Shown here one piece after another: positions 8,019 through 17,570 of a stretch of DNA of 61,653 bases. The notes beneath the pieces are model-generated. The model saw nothing but the letters and a program-made list of their open reading frames with translations. It made no database searches and had not been told where the DNA came from. A program made the translations under genes and the position numbers. The stretch is from Magnetococcales bacterium. Its GTDB lineage: Bacteria > Pseudomonadota > Magnetococcia > Magnetococcales > DC0425bin3. Positions within the stretch are counted from its first letter, which is position 1; every line of letters starts with the position of its first letter. Where the stretch lies: positions 14,389 to 76,041 of the forward strand of contig JADGCO010000007.1 of NCBI GenBank assembly GCA_015228935.1, in the 5' to 3' direction.

Positions 8019-8193
8019 AACCCCGGCGGGGTTGTCATACATCGATTTGGCAGATTGCTGGTCGCCAAAATGAACTTTTCGTCACTATTCAGCACCCTTG
8101 CAAGAGAAACCTGGATATGAAAGCCTTTATCAGGGCTTCGCCCCGAACCCACCAGGACTCTGTCCTGGACCTGCCAGGGAGCCAGCCCCCTGG
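8019..8193. repeat. hairpin-rich intergenic segment between convergent genes (possible bidirectional terminator)
   Basis: The 233-bp gap between the convergent PilZ and M16 genes holds AACCCC-GGC-GGGGTT (8019-8033), GGGCTTCGCCC (8133-8143), CAGGAC-TCT-GTCCTG (8153-8167) and CCAGGG...CCCTGG (8174-8193). The last three resemble the mosaic intergenic repeats common in some proteobacterial genomes. None has a clean U-run, so termination is plausible but unproved. Confidence 0.5.
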
Positions 8194-8243
8194 ACCCCAA
8201 TCCGTTGCCGGGTGGTGGACAGTTACAACTTTTCACAACCGCT

Positions 8244-9581
8244 TCATTCCGTTGTCTTCTTTTCCTTTCCGCCGACCGTGATCGTCACGAAGCGCTCGAC
8301 ATCCAGAAACCGCCGGGCCACCCGGGCGATATCTTCCCGGGTCACAGCTCGAATCCGTTCCGGCCACTTTACAAGATAATCCGCCCCGCGCTGATAAAAA
8401 CCAATCGCCGCCCAGGTGGCAGAAAGCTTGTCCAACCCATCCAGATGCAAGGGAAAAGATCCGGTCAGATACTGGATGGCATCCGTCAGTTCCTTCTGTT
8501 CGACCTCTTCCCGGGCCATGCGTTCGATCTCTTTGCGAACCAGGCCCAGGGCCTCCGTAACGGAAGTATTTTTGGTTTCCAGTGCAAAGACCAGAGGTCC
8601 CAACGCACTGAGCGGAGAGAAAGCCGAAGAAACCGAATACGCCAACCCCTTTTTTTCCCGAACCTGCTTGAACAGACGACTGGTCGATCCTCCCCCCAGG
8701 ATATGGTCCATGACCGTTAATGCATAAAAATCGGGGTCCTGACGATTGATGCCGACCCGCCCCAGACGAATCGCCGTTTGGGGAACATCCAGGTCCAGAT
8801 GCCGGGTCTGCCCCTGCGCCGCCACAACAGCCGGCGCAATGACCGGCCACGAGGAAGGCCGATTGTCCATACTTGTAAAATGGCGTTCCAATAACTCTTG
8901 AAGCCGCTGTTGATCGATATCGCCTGCCACCGCCATGACCATGTCTGGCCCACGGAATCCCTCTTCCCGAAACCGGCGCACATCTTCCAGTGAAATACTC
9001 TCCAGACTCTGCAAGGTTCCATTGATGGGGTGACCGTAGGGATGTCCGGCATAGAGCATTGCATAAAGGAGGCGTTCTGCCTGAACCGTCGCTTTTTCCT
9101 TTTCTTGAATCAGATCGGATCTTTTATCGGCAACGGCCCGCGCCAGGGCGTCCGCATCATAACGGGGCTGCAAAAGGGCCAAGCCCAGGCTTTTGAAAGC
9201 CTCATCCAGATAGGCAGTCAACGTGGTCAGACTCACCTGAAAAAAATCTCTTGCCGCAAGCCCCTGGAGACGAATGCCAAAAAAGTCGAGCTGTTCCTGG
9301 AAGGTTTCGGCGGTCTTCTCCCCGGCCCCTTCATTGAACAGCCAGGCCGTGACATCGGCCAACCCCTCCTTGCCGACAGGATCATAGGCACTGCCGGCCC
9401 GGACCATGAGACGCACTTCAACCATGGGATTGGTATGACTCTCCACGAGCAGGACTCGCATCCCCCGGGAGGTCACGAATTCATGGGCAGAAAAATTCAT
9501 CTCACCAGCATAAACCGGACGGAGCAAAAGTCCGACTCCCAGCAGCAAACCCACCACAGTCATCAGGAGATGCCGAATCAT
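8244..9581 (-). CDS. M16 zinc-peptidase family protein, probably the non-catalytic partner
   Basis: The protein has M16 (insulinase/pitrilysin) architecture but the zinc motif HxxEH is replaced by GLADVTAWLFNEGAG at the equivalent place, so the active site is absent. A signal peptide is visible (MIRHLLMTVVGLLLGVG...). It starts at ATG 9581, overlapping the stop of the upstream catalytic paralogue as ATGA, which implies translational coupling. M16 proteins often work as a catalytic/non-catalytic heterodimer. This pair should act in the periplasm. Confidence 0.9.
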   Translation of the reverse strand: MIRHLLMTVVGLLLGVGLLLRPVYAGEMNFSAHEFVTSRGMRVLLVESHTNPMVEVRLMVRAGSAYDPVGKEGLADVTAWLFNEGAGEKTAETFQEQLDFFGIRLQGLAARDFFQVSLTTLTAYLDEAFKSLGLALLQPRYDADALARAVADKRSDLIQEKEKATVQAERLLYAMLYAGHPYGHPINGTLQSLESISLEDVRRFREEGFRGPDMVMAVAGDIDQQRLQELLERHFTSMDNRPSSWPVIAPAVVAAQGQTRHLDLDVPQTAIRLGRVGINRQDPDFYALTVMDHILGGGSTSRLFKQVREKKGLAYSVSSAFSPLSALGPLVFALETKNTSVTEALGLVRKEIERMAREEVEQKELTDAIQYLTGSFPLHLDGLDKLSATWAAIGFYQRGADYLVKWPERIRAVTREDIARVARRFLDVERFVTITVGGKEKKTTE

Positions 9582-10996
9582 TCCTGTACCTTCCTGGGCG
9601 TTGGCGTTGGCAGGGGCAGCAACACCCCCACAATCCACCTGTCTGGTTTCAGATAACGCACGACGGCCTTCTGGACAGCCTCTGCTGTCACGGTACGGAT
9701 CCGGTCCGGATAGTCGATGAGCATTTTTTTCCAGTCAACACCGCTCGTGATGGCCCGCCCGATGTTCCAGGTCAGGGAATGGATCGAATCCTGATCATAG
9801 ACATGTTCGGCAATGATCGAATTCCGGGTTTTGGCCAACTCCCGTTCCGGAACCGGTTCCTGTCCCAGGCGCTCGACTTCAGTACGCACGATCTCTTCAA
9901 GGCGTATCAAGGATGCGTCCTTCCTGGGTGTGACCTGAATCATGAACAAAACCGGATCCCGACTGAGGCTGGCATAATCCGCACTGACGGAGACCGCCAA
10001 TTTTTCTTCGGTCACCAGGCGTCGATAGAGGCGACTGGACAACCCCCCTCCCAGAATGGTACCCGCCACTTCCAGGGCAAAGGCATCACTCTCTGCCTGG
10101 ATGTCGGCAAAGGTTGGTGTCAGAAAGCCGACCATCCACACGGGGATTCTGGCTTCCGGATCCAAAACATACAACTGTTTCTGGGCTGAGGGGGTCGGTT
10201 CCTGGGTAAGCGGTGAACGGGAACGCTGCCCAGTGCCAGGCAAAGAGGCAAAATGGTGCCGGATCCGCTCTTCTGCCGCCGCAAACTCCAGATCCCCTCC
10301 CACCACCAGGGTGGCATTGTCGGGAGCATAATATTTCTGGTAGAAGGCCTGCATGGCCGCCACCGAATGCTTGCGGATATCCGCCATCCAACCAATGATT
10401 GGCCGTCCATAGGGATGGACCTGGTAGGCCATGGCCCGATACTTTTCCACCATCCGTGCCGCAGGGACCGCATCCGTGCGCATCCGTCGCTCTTCCTGAA
10501 CCACCTTGTTCTCGGAAATGAATTTTTCTTCCTTCAGGACCAGGTTGCGCATGCGGTCCGCTTCCATGCGCAAGGCCAGATCCAGATGTTCTGAACCCAA
10601 CTTGATGTAATAGTTGGTATAATCCTGAGACGTGGAGGCATTATCGACACCGCCGTGGCGGGCAATGATGGACGAAAACTCTTCCGGGGCCAGCGTGCGG
10701 GTTCCCTGGAACATCATATGTTCCAGCATGTGGGCCAAACCGGTCTGGCCGGCCACTTCATCTGCCGAACCGACACGATACCAGACCTGAACCACCACCA
10801 CCGGTGCCCGTTTTTCCTGGAGGAGGACAACCCGCAAACCGTTGTCCAGGGTAAAATCCCGATAGGCAAGGGTGGCGGCATGCACTGTCTCGGCTTGCGC
10901 GGCACCTGCCTGTACAGGCAGGGCGCAAAACAGCAACAGGCCGGCAAACACACCCAATCCGACAAAACCGGCAAACCGTTTCCGACAGGAGATCAT
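9578..10996 (-). CDS. M16 family zinc peptidase (catalytic subunit)
   Basis: The 472-residue protein keeps the inverted zinc motif HMLEH (about residues 89-93) and the downstream acidic ligand region. It has an N-terminal signal peptide ending near ALPVQAGAAQA. The C-terminal M16 domain is also present (SRLYRRLVTEEKLA). It should cleave small peptides or protein fragments in the periplasm with the downstream inactive paralogue. It lies in the lspA-lipoprotein-M16-M16 cluster, an order familiar from alphaproteobacteria. Confidence 0.94.
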   Translation of the reverse strand: MISCRKRFAGFVGLGVFAGLLLFCALPVQAGAAQAETVHAATLAYRDFTLDNGLRVVLLQEKRAPVVVVQVWYRVGSADEVAGQTGLAHMLEHMMFQGTRTLAPEEFSSIIARHGGVDNASTSQDYTNYYIKLGSEHLDLALRMEADRMRNLVLKEEKFISENKVVQEERRMRTDAVPAARMVEKYRAMAYQVHPYGRPIIGWMADIRKHSVAAMQAFYQKYYAPDNATLVVGGDLEFAAAEERIRHHFASLPGTGQRSRSPLTQEPTPSAQKQLYVLDPEARIPVWMVGFLTPTFADIQAESDAFALEVAGTILGGGLSSRLYRRLVTEEKLAVSVSADYASLSRDPVLFMIQVTPRKDASLIRLEEIVRTEVERLGQEPVPERELAKTRNSIIAEHVYDQDSIHSLTWNIGRAITSGVDWKKMLIDYPDRIRTVTAEAVQKAVVRYLKPDRWIVGVLLPLPTPTPRKVQE

Positions 10997-11002
10997 GACA
11001 CC

Positions 11003-11386
11003 TCACTCGCCACGTTTTTTGATCCACCCCGGCAATTTTTCTTTCTGATCGCGTGACACCGGATCTGTCTGTTTGGCAACCCTGGTACCGAACAAAATGT
11101 TGCCGGCCGTCGGCGGCACATCCTGCGTCAGGGTATCGGTGCCAGCCGTTTTGGGTTGGGATTCTCCCCCACTCCTGGATTTGGCGTCCATGGTCCCCGC
11201 CCCCGTACCGGCACTCCCCGGCAAGGGGGGAAGCAGGTCCAGGTCCGGTGGAATTTCCAAGGGTTCCCTTGTCGCAATCCGGTTGATGTCCGGCATGTCA
11301 TTTTCCCATGGCAGGCGGAATTTGCCGGAGCAACCGGTCAGCAGCAGGGCCAAAGCCAGGAAGGAAAGACACCCCGTTGATCTCAT
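11003..11386 (-). CDS. DUF3035-like lipoprotein
   Basis: The 127-residue protein has a lipoprotein signal with lipobox LTGC (Cys about residue 19), followed by REPLEIPPDLDLLPPLP, the proline-rich signature of DUF3035 proteins. The rest is low-complexity and probably disordered, with a basic end. It starts at 11386, overlapping the lspA stop by 4 bp. Function is unknown; placement directly after signal peptidase II fits an outer-membrane lipoprotein. Confidence 0.78.
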   Translation of the reverse strand: MRSTGCLSFLALALLLTGCSGKFRLPWENDMPDINRIATREPLEIPPDLDLLPPLPGSAGTGAGTMDAKSRSGGESQPKTAGTDTLTQDVPPTAGNILFGTRVAKQTDPVSRDQKEKLPGWIKKRGE

Positions 11387-11853
11387 GATTGCGCATCTCC
11401 TGCGTGGAAAAAATGTTCCCAGAGCAACAAACCAATCCCCAGGGTAATGGCACTGTCCGCCACATTGAAGACCGGCCAGGAGAGATCATGCCAATGAAGG
11501 TGAATAAAGTCCACCACCCATCCGAAGCGCAGACGATCAACAAGATTGCCGACTGCTCCTCCCAGAACCAGAGCCAGGGCTGTGACTGACCAGTAGTTTG
11601 TGGCCTGACGGATGAGATGGAGCATCAACACAACGGCCAGGGAAGCCACCCCTACCAGGATACCAACCCGCCATGCGGATGGCAGATTGGTAAAGAGACC
11701 AAAAGCGGCTCCCACATTATGTACAATCACCAGATCGACAAATCCGGGCAGGATGATCAGACTGCCCTGTTGCAGGGTATGGACCGCCAGCCACTTGCTG
11801 ACCTGATCCGCAACCAGGACCACGAACGCCAGAGCCATACCGAAACTGGTCAT
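11383..11853 (-). CDS. lspA: lipoprotein signal peptidase (signal peptidase II)
   Basis: The 156-residue protein is a four-helix membrane aspartyl protease that removes signal peptides from prolipoproteins. Catalytic-region motifs are visible: VADQVSK near residue 15, HNVGAAFG (about 45-52), GNLVDRL (Asp about 106) and FNVADSAI (Asp about 133). In many proteobacteria ileS lies between ribF and lspA. Here only a 138-bp gap separates ribF and lspA, so ileS must be elsewhere. Confidence 0.97.
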   Translation of the reverse strand: MTSFGMALAFVVLVADQVSKWLAVHTLQQGSLIILPGFVDLVIVHNVGAAFGLFTNLPSAWRVGILVGVASLAVVLMLHLIRQATNYWSVTALALVLGGAVGNLVDRLRFGWVVDFIHLHWHDLSWPVFNVADSAITLGIGLLLWEHFFHAGDAQS

Positions 11854-11991
11854 TGTCGCAGGCCGTCATGATACGACACGATGTCATGTCCCATGCCACT
11901 CTCCCGACCTTCCGGCGCGAGGAAACACCACAAATACCGGCTTTTACAAAAATTCCGCATCACAGGCAATCACCAGAGAACTTTTTACAAA

Positions 11992-12924
11992 TCAACATGA
12001 ATGATCCGTAAACCAGGCACGGGCCTCAGCCACATCCCGGGTAATCCTGGCCCGCAGGGCACCGGGATCCGGAAAGTGAATTTCATCCCGCAGGCGCTTA
12101 CGGAAACGAATTCTCAAAACCTGACGGTACAGATCACCACAGGGAACCAGCATGTGAACCTCCAATCGGAGACCTTCTCCACCGAACGTGGGATTATCAC
12201 CCAGATTGGCCACCGCCGCCAGCCAGACTCCGTTTACCAGGGCCTCCACGACGTAAACCCCTGGTGGCGGATGGAGAAGTCCATCCAGCCGGAAGTTGGC
12301 GGTGGGAAACCCGAGGCCGCGTCCCCGGCTGCGACCATGCACGACGCGACCCTCAATCTCGAACGGATTTCCCAGCAACCGTTCGGCCATGGCAAAATCG
12401 CCAGACTGGACAAACTCCCGAACCCGGGTGGAAGAGACGGTGATGCCTTCGATTTGACAGGCCTCCTGACGATGCACCCCGAAACCGTACCGGTTGCCCA
12501 GATCCTGGAGCAGGGCGAAGGTTCCCTTTCCCCCGGCACCAAACCGGAAATTGAACCCCACCAGCACCTCGCGTGCCTGGAGAGCCTCCACCAGAAAACG
12601 ATCCACAAAGTGATCCGGCCTGAGAGCCGCCACTTCGGGAGTGAACCGGACCACAAACATGCCATCCACACCATGCTGCCCCATGCGTCTGGCCTTGCCA
12701 CGCAAGCCGGTGATGCGCGGCGGCGCACCCGCCGGAAACAACAGACGCTTCGGATGCGGCTCGAATGTTATGGCAACGGCCTTGGCGTCATGGTGCCGCG
12801 CCAATTCCCGCAAGGTCAGAAAAACCGCATGGTGTCCCAGATGAACCCCGTCAAAATTGCCGATGGTGACCACCGCACCCCGAAAATCTTCCGGAAGATT
12901 TTGTATACCACGCATGATTTGCAT
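11992..12924 (-). CDS. ribF: bifunctional riboflavin kinase / FAD synthetase
   Basis: The 310-residue protein has both RibF modules. The N-terminal nucleotidyltransferase has GNFDGVHLGH (about residues 22-31) and the SSTRVREFVQSGD loop. The C-terminal riboflavin kinase has GRGLGFPTAN and PPPGVYVVEALV. It phosphorylates riboflavin to FMN and adenylylates FMN to FAD. Length is normal. The next gene downstream is lspA. Confidence 0.97.
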   Translation of the reverse strand: MQIMRGIQNLPEDFRGAVVTIGNFDGVHLGHHAVFLTLRELARHHDAKAVAITFEPHPKRLLFPAGAPPRITGLRGKARRMGQHGVDGMFVVRFTPEVAALRPDHFVDRFLVEALQAREVLVGFNFRFGAGGKGTFALLQDLGNRYGFGVHRQEACQIEGITVSSTRVREFVQSGDFAMAERLLGNPFEIEGRVVHGRSRGRGLGFPTANFRLDGLLHPPPGVYVVEALVNGVWLAAVANLGDNPTFGGEGLRLEVHMLVPCGDLYRQVLRIRFRKRLRDEIHFPDPGALRARITRDVAEARAWFTDHSC

Positions 12925-13121
12925 ACAGGATTCGTGCCGACCTCACTGACCAACGTCCTCCACGACCATCGGTTTCCACCGACCAGGAACCACATCAGGG
13001 GAGGAAGCTACCCAATGCCGGTTTATCAGTCAACGCAGGATGCAGGTTGAAATGCGCGACAGACCGGATTAAATTGCTCTTCCTGCCAGATTGTCCTGGT
13101 GCCTGAAGGGAGCCGGATTCC

Positions 13122-15032
13122 ATGTTGAACGTCTTGCGCAAAAGTGCCAAAAGCATCGTCATCAAAATTCTCCTGGTCTTTCTGGCCATCTCCTTTGGCA
13201 TCTGGGGAATCGGCGACTACGCCCAGCGGGCAGCGGAAGAACCCGTCGCCAAAGTGGCGGGATATGACATCTCACCCCGGGAGTTTCAGCGGGCCTACGA
13301 TACATTTTTTGACAATCTCCGGCAAAACTCCGGTGGCAAACTGGACAAAAAAACCGCTGAACTTCTGGGTCTGAAACAGCAGTTCCTGGCGCGCATGATG
13401 CACCGTCTTCTGGTCCAGGACACGGCCCGTCGTCTGCGTCTCACGGTCTCCCCCGATCATTTACGCACCGTGATTGCCACCACCCCGGGTTTTCAGTCCA
13501 ACGGCCACTTCGACGAAGAGCGTTACCGTGCCCTCCTCCACCGGGAGCATCTCACCCCAACCCAGTATGAAGCCAATCTGACGGTCGATATGGCCATGTC
13601 TCAACTCGAAGGAACCCTGAATCAAATTCCCGGCATCCCCAAAGTACTGCAAAACGACCTGCTGCACATGGAAACCGAGGAGCGAACCGTCCAGACCCTG
13701 ACCCTGGATCCACACATTCTCGAAGCAGAGGTCAAGATCACGCCCGACGCCATCCAGGCGTATTATACCGCACATGTCAACCAATTCATGACTCCTTTGC
13801 AGGTCAAGGTCGCCTATGCAACCCTGAATGCCGCGAGCGTGCGTGACGATATTCAGGTATCCGATCAGGAAATCGAGGCCCATTATCAGGACCATCAAGC
13901 CGACCACCAAACCAGCGAATCGCGCAAGATCCGCCATATTCTCGCCCAGACTACCGCCGACGAACAATCATCCGCCAAGGCACTGGAAAAAATTCGTCAG
14001 GCCAGGACCCGTATCCAGGGTGGAGAATCTTTTGCTGACGTTGCCCGTCAACTCTCCGACGATGCCACGGCAGCCCAGGGCGGTGACCTGGGCTTTCTGA
14101 CCCGGGGCGTCACGCAACCTGAATTTGAAAAGGCAGCCTTCTCTCTGACCGAGGGAGCCATATCCGAACCGGTGCGGACCGATTTTGGCTATCATCTGCT
14201 CCAGGTGGAGCGCATCCAGCCAGCCACGGTCCGGTCCCTGCCCGAGGTCAGTGCCGACATTCGCCGGAAACTCACGGATGAAAAAATCCAGGATGCCATC
14301 TATGCCCGTTCCGTCGTCATGGACGACCAGTTGGCCGCAGCCGCTGAATTGAAAAACATGGCCAAGGATCTCCGTCTCGCTTACCACGAGACCGGTTTCA
14401 TCCAACGGGATGATCCAAAACTGCAAGGTGTCGAAAAGCAGCCAAAATTTTTGGAATCTGCCTTTTCCCTTGCCAAGGGGGGTGTTTCGCCACCCATGGA
14501 ACTGGAAGATGGTTCCTTCCTGGTGGTGCAGGTGCTGGACCGCCAGGAACCCCAGACCAGAAAACTGGAAGAGGTCAAGACCGAAGTGGAAAAGCGGGTG
14601 CGCAGGGAACAGGCCGACCAGGATGCCCGCAAAACCATGGATACCCTGCTCCAGGCCTTACGCAAAGGCGACAAGCCGTGGGATGAGGCCAACTCCTTCC
14701 GGGTTGGCGTGACTGGCTGGAAATCCGAACCGTTCACCTACGGAGGCAAGGGGCAAAAACCACCGGCGACTGCCGTTCGCCAGGCCGCCTTTCAATTGAC
14801 CATGGAAAATCCCCTCTACCCAACCGTGGTACGCGATGGCGACATCTACACTGTAATCCGCCTCTCCGGCATCCACCATCCCACGCTTGCCGCCGGCAAC
14901 GACCCACAAAATCAAAAAATGCTCGATGCCTTCCGTACCGAGCTGGGCGAGGAGATATGGGACCGTTTTCTGGCTGGCCTGCGCCAACAGACAGAGATCA
15001 AGATCAATCATAAAGTTCTGGATTCCCTGTAA
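13122..15032 (+). CDS. ppiD: SurA_N / PpiD-like peptidyl-prolyl cis-trans isomerase
   Basis: The 636-residue protein has the PpiD layout: a short cytoplasmic N-terminus, one membrane anchor (IVIKILLVFLAISFGIWGIG), a long SurA_N-type chaperone region, and a parvulin (PPIC) domain at about residues 268-360 with GGDLGFLTRG and PVRTDFGYHLLQV. A second, degenerate PPIC-like segment follows. It should be a periplasm-facing folding helper for outer-membrane proteins. A GGAG ribosome site precedes the ATG. Confidence 0.93.
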   Translation: MLNVLRKSAKSIVIKILLVFLAISFGIWGIGDYAQRAAEEPVAKVAGYDISPREFQRAYDTFFDNLRQNSGGKLDKKTAELLGLKQQFLARMMHRLLVQDTARRLRLTVSPDHLRTVIATTPGFQSNGHFDEERYRALLHREHLTPTQYEANLTVDMAMSQLEGTLNQIPGIPKVLQNDLLHMETEERTVQTLTLDPHILEAEVKITPDAIQAYYTAHVNQFMTPLQVKVAYATLNAASVRDDIQVSDQEIEAHYQDHQADHQTSESRKIRHILAQTTADEQSSAKALEKIRQARTRIQGGESFADVARQLSDDATAAQGGDLGFLTRGVTQPEFEKAAFSLTEGAISEPVRTDFGYHLLQVERIQPATVRSLPEVSADIRRKLTDEKIQDAIYARSVVMDDQLAAAAELKNMAKDLRLAYHETGFIQRDDPKLQGVEKQPKFLESAFSLAKGGVSPPMELEDGSFLVVQVLDRQEPQTRKLEEVKTEVEKRVRREQADQDARKTMDTLLQALRKGDKPWDEANSFRVGVTGWKSEPFTYGGKGQKPPATAVRQAAFQLTMENPLYPTVVRDGDIYTVIRLSGIHHPTLAAGNDPQNQKMLDAFRTELGEEIWDRFLAGLRQQTEIKINHKVLDSL

Positions 15033-15033
15033 C

Positions 15034-15366
15034 ATGAAGGGCCAGCGTCCGCCCATCACCATTCCCATCGTTGACGCCGCGTCTGCGCGGATTGCAGGCG
15101 GCTTTTGTGCATCACGGGAGGCCGTCACCGCTGACGAACTGACGGCATTGCACCATTTGCGCACCTTGCGTGCCGAGGCTGAAACGATCAAAACCCGTCT
15201 GGCGGAAACCCTGGATGCCCCAACGCGAGATACCCTGCAACAACGCCTTGATACGTTGCGTCAGGAGGCCAACCACTGGCGAACAGTGCGTTCCCAGGCC
15301 ACCCTTGACAAGCATATTGCCCTGGGACACGCAACCCTGCCTGTCCTGTCTCTCGATTCGCATTGA
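15034..15366 (+). CDS. hypothetical coiled-coil protein
   Basis: The 110-residue protein starts one base after the ppiD stop. The middle is Glu/Arg/Leu-rich and predicted helical (LRTLRAEAETIKTRLAETLD, then LQQRLDTLRQEANHW), so a short coiled coil is likely. No signal peptide or known motif is visible. Tight spacing to ppiD suggests co-transcription. I do not recognise the family. Confidence 0.55.
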   Translation: MKGQRPPITIPIVDAASARIAGGFCASREAVTADELTALHHLRTLRAEAETIKTRLAETLDAPTRDTLQQRLDTLRQEANHWRTVRSQATLDKHIALGHATLPVLSLDSH

Positions 15367-15485
15367 AGCGGCATCTGTTTTATCAAGGCTCTCGTTTGAT
15401 TTTTTGTCGCAGCCGGTTCGAGTATCGTTATCTTGCTGTTTTCCAATACATGAATCTCGCCAACAACCCGTGAAACCTTCCTGAC

Positions 15486-16220
15486 ATGGCCTTTTTTTCC
15501 GATCCAGCCCTGTGGATGATGGCCGGTGTCATTTTTCTTGGTGCCGTGGTTCAGGGGAGCGTGGGATTTGGATATGCCCTGATTGCAGCACCTGTGGCCA
15601 TGCTTGTGCAACCGCAACTCATTCCGGGACCTCTCACCCTCATCAGCCTTGGCATCACCCTGGCCACCACGTTTCGCGAACGTCGCAGCATGGGGCGTCC
15701 TGCCGGACTCCCCTGGATTGTGGTGGGTCTGTTGCCTGGTTATTGGCTGGGTTCCCATGCCCTGGTGTTTCTGCCTCCCCGGGAGACGGCCTATTTTTTT
15801 GGTTGTGCCGTGTTGATTGCCGTGGGCATTTCCTTTTCCGGTTTGCGCATGCGTCCCAGGCCGGTCACCCTGCTCCCGGCCGGCTTTCTGGCCGGATTCA
15901 TGTCCATCACCACGACCATGGGTGGACCGCCCCTGGCCATTGCCCTTCAGGATCTCCCCGGTCCCCAACTGCGTGGCACGCTGGCTCTCGCCTTTACAGC
16001 CGGCTCTCTGATCTCGCTCTCCATCCTCCATGCCATTGGCCGCTTCGGCCCCGATGAATTTTGGCAGGGCATGCATCTCCTTCCCTTCGCCATCCTGGGC
16101 CTCATGCTCTCCGGCCCGTTGAGTCGCTGGCTTGACCGGGGCAGCACCCGGGTTGCCGTCCTGCTGCTCGCCGCCCTCTCCGGCCTGGCGGTCATGCTGC
16201 GCCAGTTTTTTTCCGGGTGA
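15486..16220 (+). CDS. TauE/SafE-family sulfite/anion exporter
   Basis: The 244-residue protein is almost entirely hydrophobic, with about eight membrane helices arranged as the usual two TauE/SafE repeats. The family motif is visible as FLGAVVQGSVGFGYALIAAP in the first repeat and MSITTTMGGPPLAIALQ in the second. Family members are thought to move sulfite, sulfoacetate or other organosulfur anions across the inner membrane. The substrate cannot be told here. Confidence 0.9.
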   Translation: MAFFSDPALWMMAGVIFLGAVVQGSVGFGYALIAAPVAMLVQPQLIPGPLTLISLGITLATTFRERRSMGRPAGLPWIVVGLLPGYWLGSHALVFLPPRETAYFFGCAVLIAVGISFSGLRMRPRPVTLLPAGFLAGFMSITTTMGGPPLAIALQDLPGPQLRGTLALAFTAGSLISLSILHAIGRFGPDEFWQGMHLLPFAILGLMLSGPLSRWLDRGSTRVAVLLLAALSGLAVMLRQFFSG

Positions 16221-16309
16221 ATGATTCCCTTGGACCTTTTACAAAATTTCGTCAAGAATTATGATGCTTTCGTTGCCAGAGACAATGCCATTCCATCTCC
16301 CTGCCAGGA

Positions 16310-17557
16310 TTGCGGGCCTTGTTCAATTCACAAATCATCGAGCAGATATCGACACTTTGGGGGCAAATCGAGGAGAGCCAGCAACCTGGTTCCCGCATCT
16401 CCCCGGCTCACGTTCAGTGCATTCTGGAGCGGGTCTTTCTGGCCGGACTGAAACGCGAAGAGGATCGGCCTGTCCAGATCAGTGTCTCTTATGTCGATCC
16501 CAGGGAACTGAACGACACGGGATGGTCGGGGGAGAGTGTCGTTTTCGAGTTGGCGGACCCTTTGCCGTTTACAGTGGACTCCATCGTCAAGCTGGCGGCG
16601 GCCTTTGATCCCATCACCACGGCCCTGGCTGTCTCCCCGGTGGTTGACAAGGAGGAACCTCTGCACATTTGGGGAGGGGTTTTTGCCAGCATTCGTGGCC
16701 GCAATCGTTTCGACGCCCTTTCCGAGGGGTTTACGCCTCCCGATTTATTGACCATTTCCACCTGGAAACCCGGATCCTTGTCGGTTTTTCGTGGGCGACG
16801 GATCATTGCCCGTTTCAATTCCGGGCGTTTTACCCGCCCCACCTCGGCCCCTTTCACGGCCAGCCTCATGGGATGGAGTCTGCTCAAGGTCGTCAAGGGT
16901 CATCCGGAATTCCGGCGTCTTGGCGTCACCTATTGGCGAACCTATCGGGACCTTGTGGACCGTCTGCTCGTCGAATCCCGCAACCGGGGTCATGGTGGTA
17001 CCATCATCTGGGTCCCCGAGGATCGCCTCGAAGCCGCGCAGGATTTGATTCTCCCCTCCACCACCATTGCCCGCATTCCGGAAGGGGCACCCCTGATTGC
17101 CGATCTGTGCGACATGGAGTTGAAACGCCAGGAAGAGGCCGCCCAGCGCAAGGCAGGCAATCCTTTGGTGGATTCACGGATTGTGGAAGAGACCATTCTG
17201 GAGTGCAAGCGCCGTATCGTCGAACACATCGAGTTGTTGGCCCAGATGACCCGGGTCGATGGTGCCCTGATATTGACCGACCGCTTGCGGGTCAAATCAT
17301 TTGGTTCTCTCCTCGTCGCCCCTCGCTGGTTGCGCAAGACCGTCCATGGTCCCGAAGAGGAAAACGGCGTCGCCGTCGATGTCAACCTCTCCCACTATGG
17401 TACCCGGCACAACTCGGCAGTCAATTTCATCGGTCATTGTCCGAGTTGTGTGGCCTTTGTTCTCTCCCAGGACGGTCCCATCGCCGGTCTCACCCTCAAG
17501 GATGAAGAGACCGTCTACTGGTGGCCGGATTGCCTGAGTCAATTATGGGCCATTTGA
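16310..17557 (+). CDS. DisA_N/DAC-like protein with large N-terminal sensor-like region
   Basis: The C-terminal ~110 residues match the diadenylate cyclase (DisA_N) fold: VDGALILTD (DGA, residues 317-319), SFGSLL, then YGTRHNSAVNF where DAC enzymes have RHR, and CVAFVLSQDGPIAG. The DGA box is intact, but the third residue of RHR is Asn (366-368 RHN). The first ~300 residues resemble the sensor-like regions described next to variant DAC domains; I cannot name the subfamily securely. It may make or bind a cyclic dinucleotide, or be an inactive sensor. The start (TTG 16310) is uncertain, as no ATG lies between the upstream stop at 16262 and it. It is convergent with the Fic gene. Confidence 0.72.
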   Translation: MRALFNSQIIEQISTLWGQIEESQQPGSRISPAHVQCILERVFLAGLKREEDRPVQISVSYVDPRELNDTGWSGESVVFELADPLPFTVDSIVKLAAAFDPITTALAVSPVVDKEEPLHIWGGVFASIRGRNRFDALSEGFTPPDLLTISTWKPGSLSVFRGRRIIARFNSGRFTRPTSAPFTASLMGWSLLKVVKGHPEFRRLGVTYWRTYRDLVDRLLVESRNRGHGGTIIWVPEDRLEAAQDLILPSTTIARIPEGAPLIADLCDMELKRQEEAAQRKAGNPLVDSRIVEETILECKRRIVEHIELLAQMTRVDGALILTDRLRVKSFGSLLVAPRWLRKTVHGPEEENGVAVDVNLSHYGTRHNSAVNFIGHCPSCVAFVLSQDGPIAGLTLKDEETVYWWPDCLSQLWAI

Positions 17558-17570
17558 TCCCTGATCCGCT

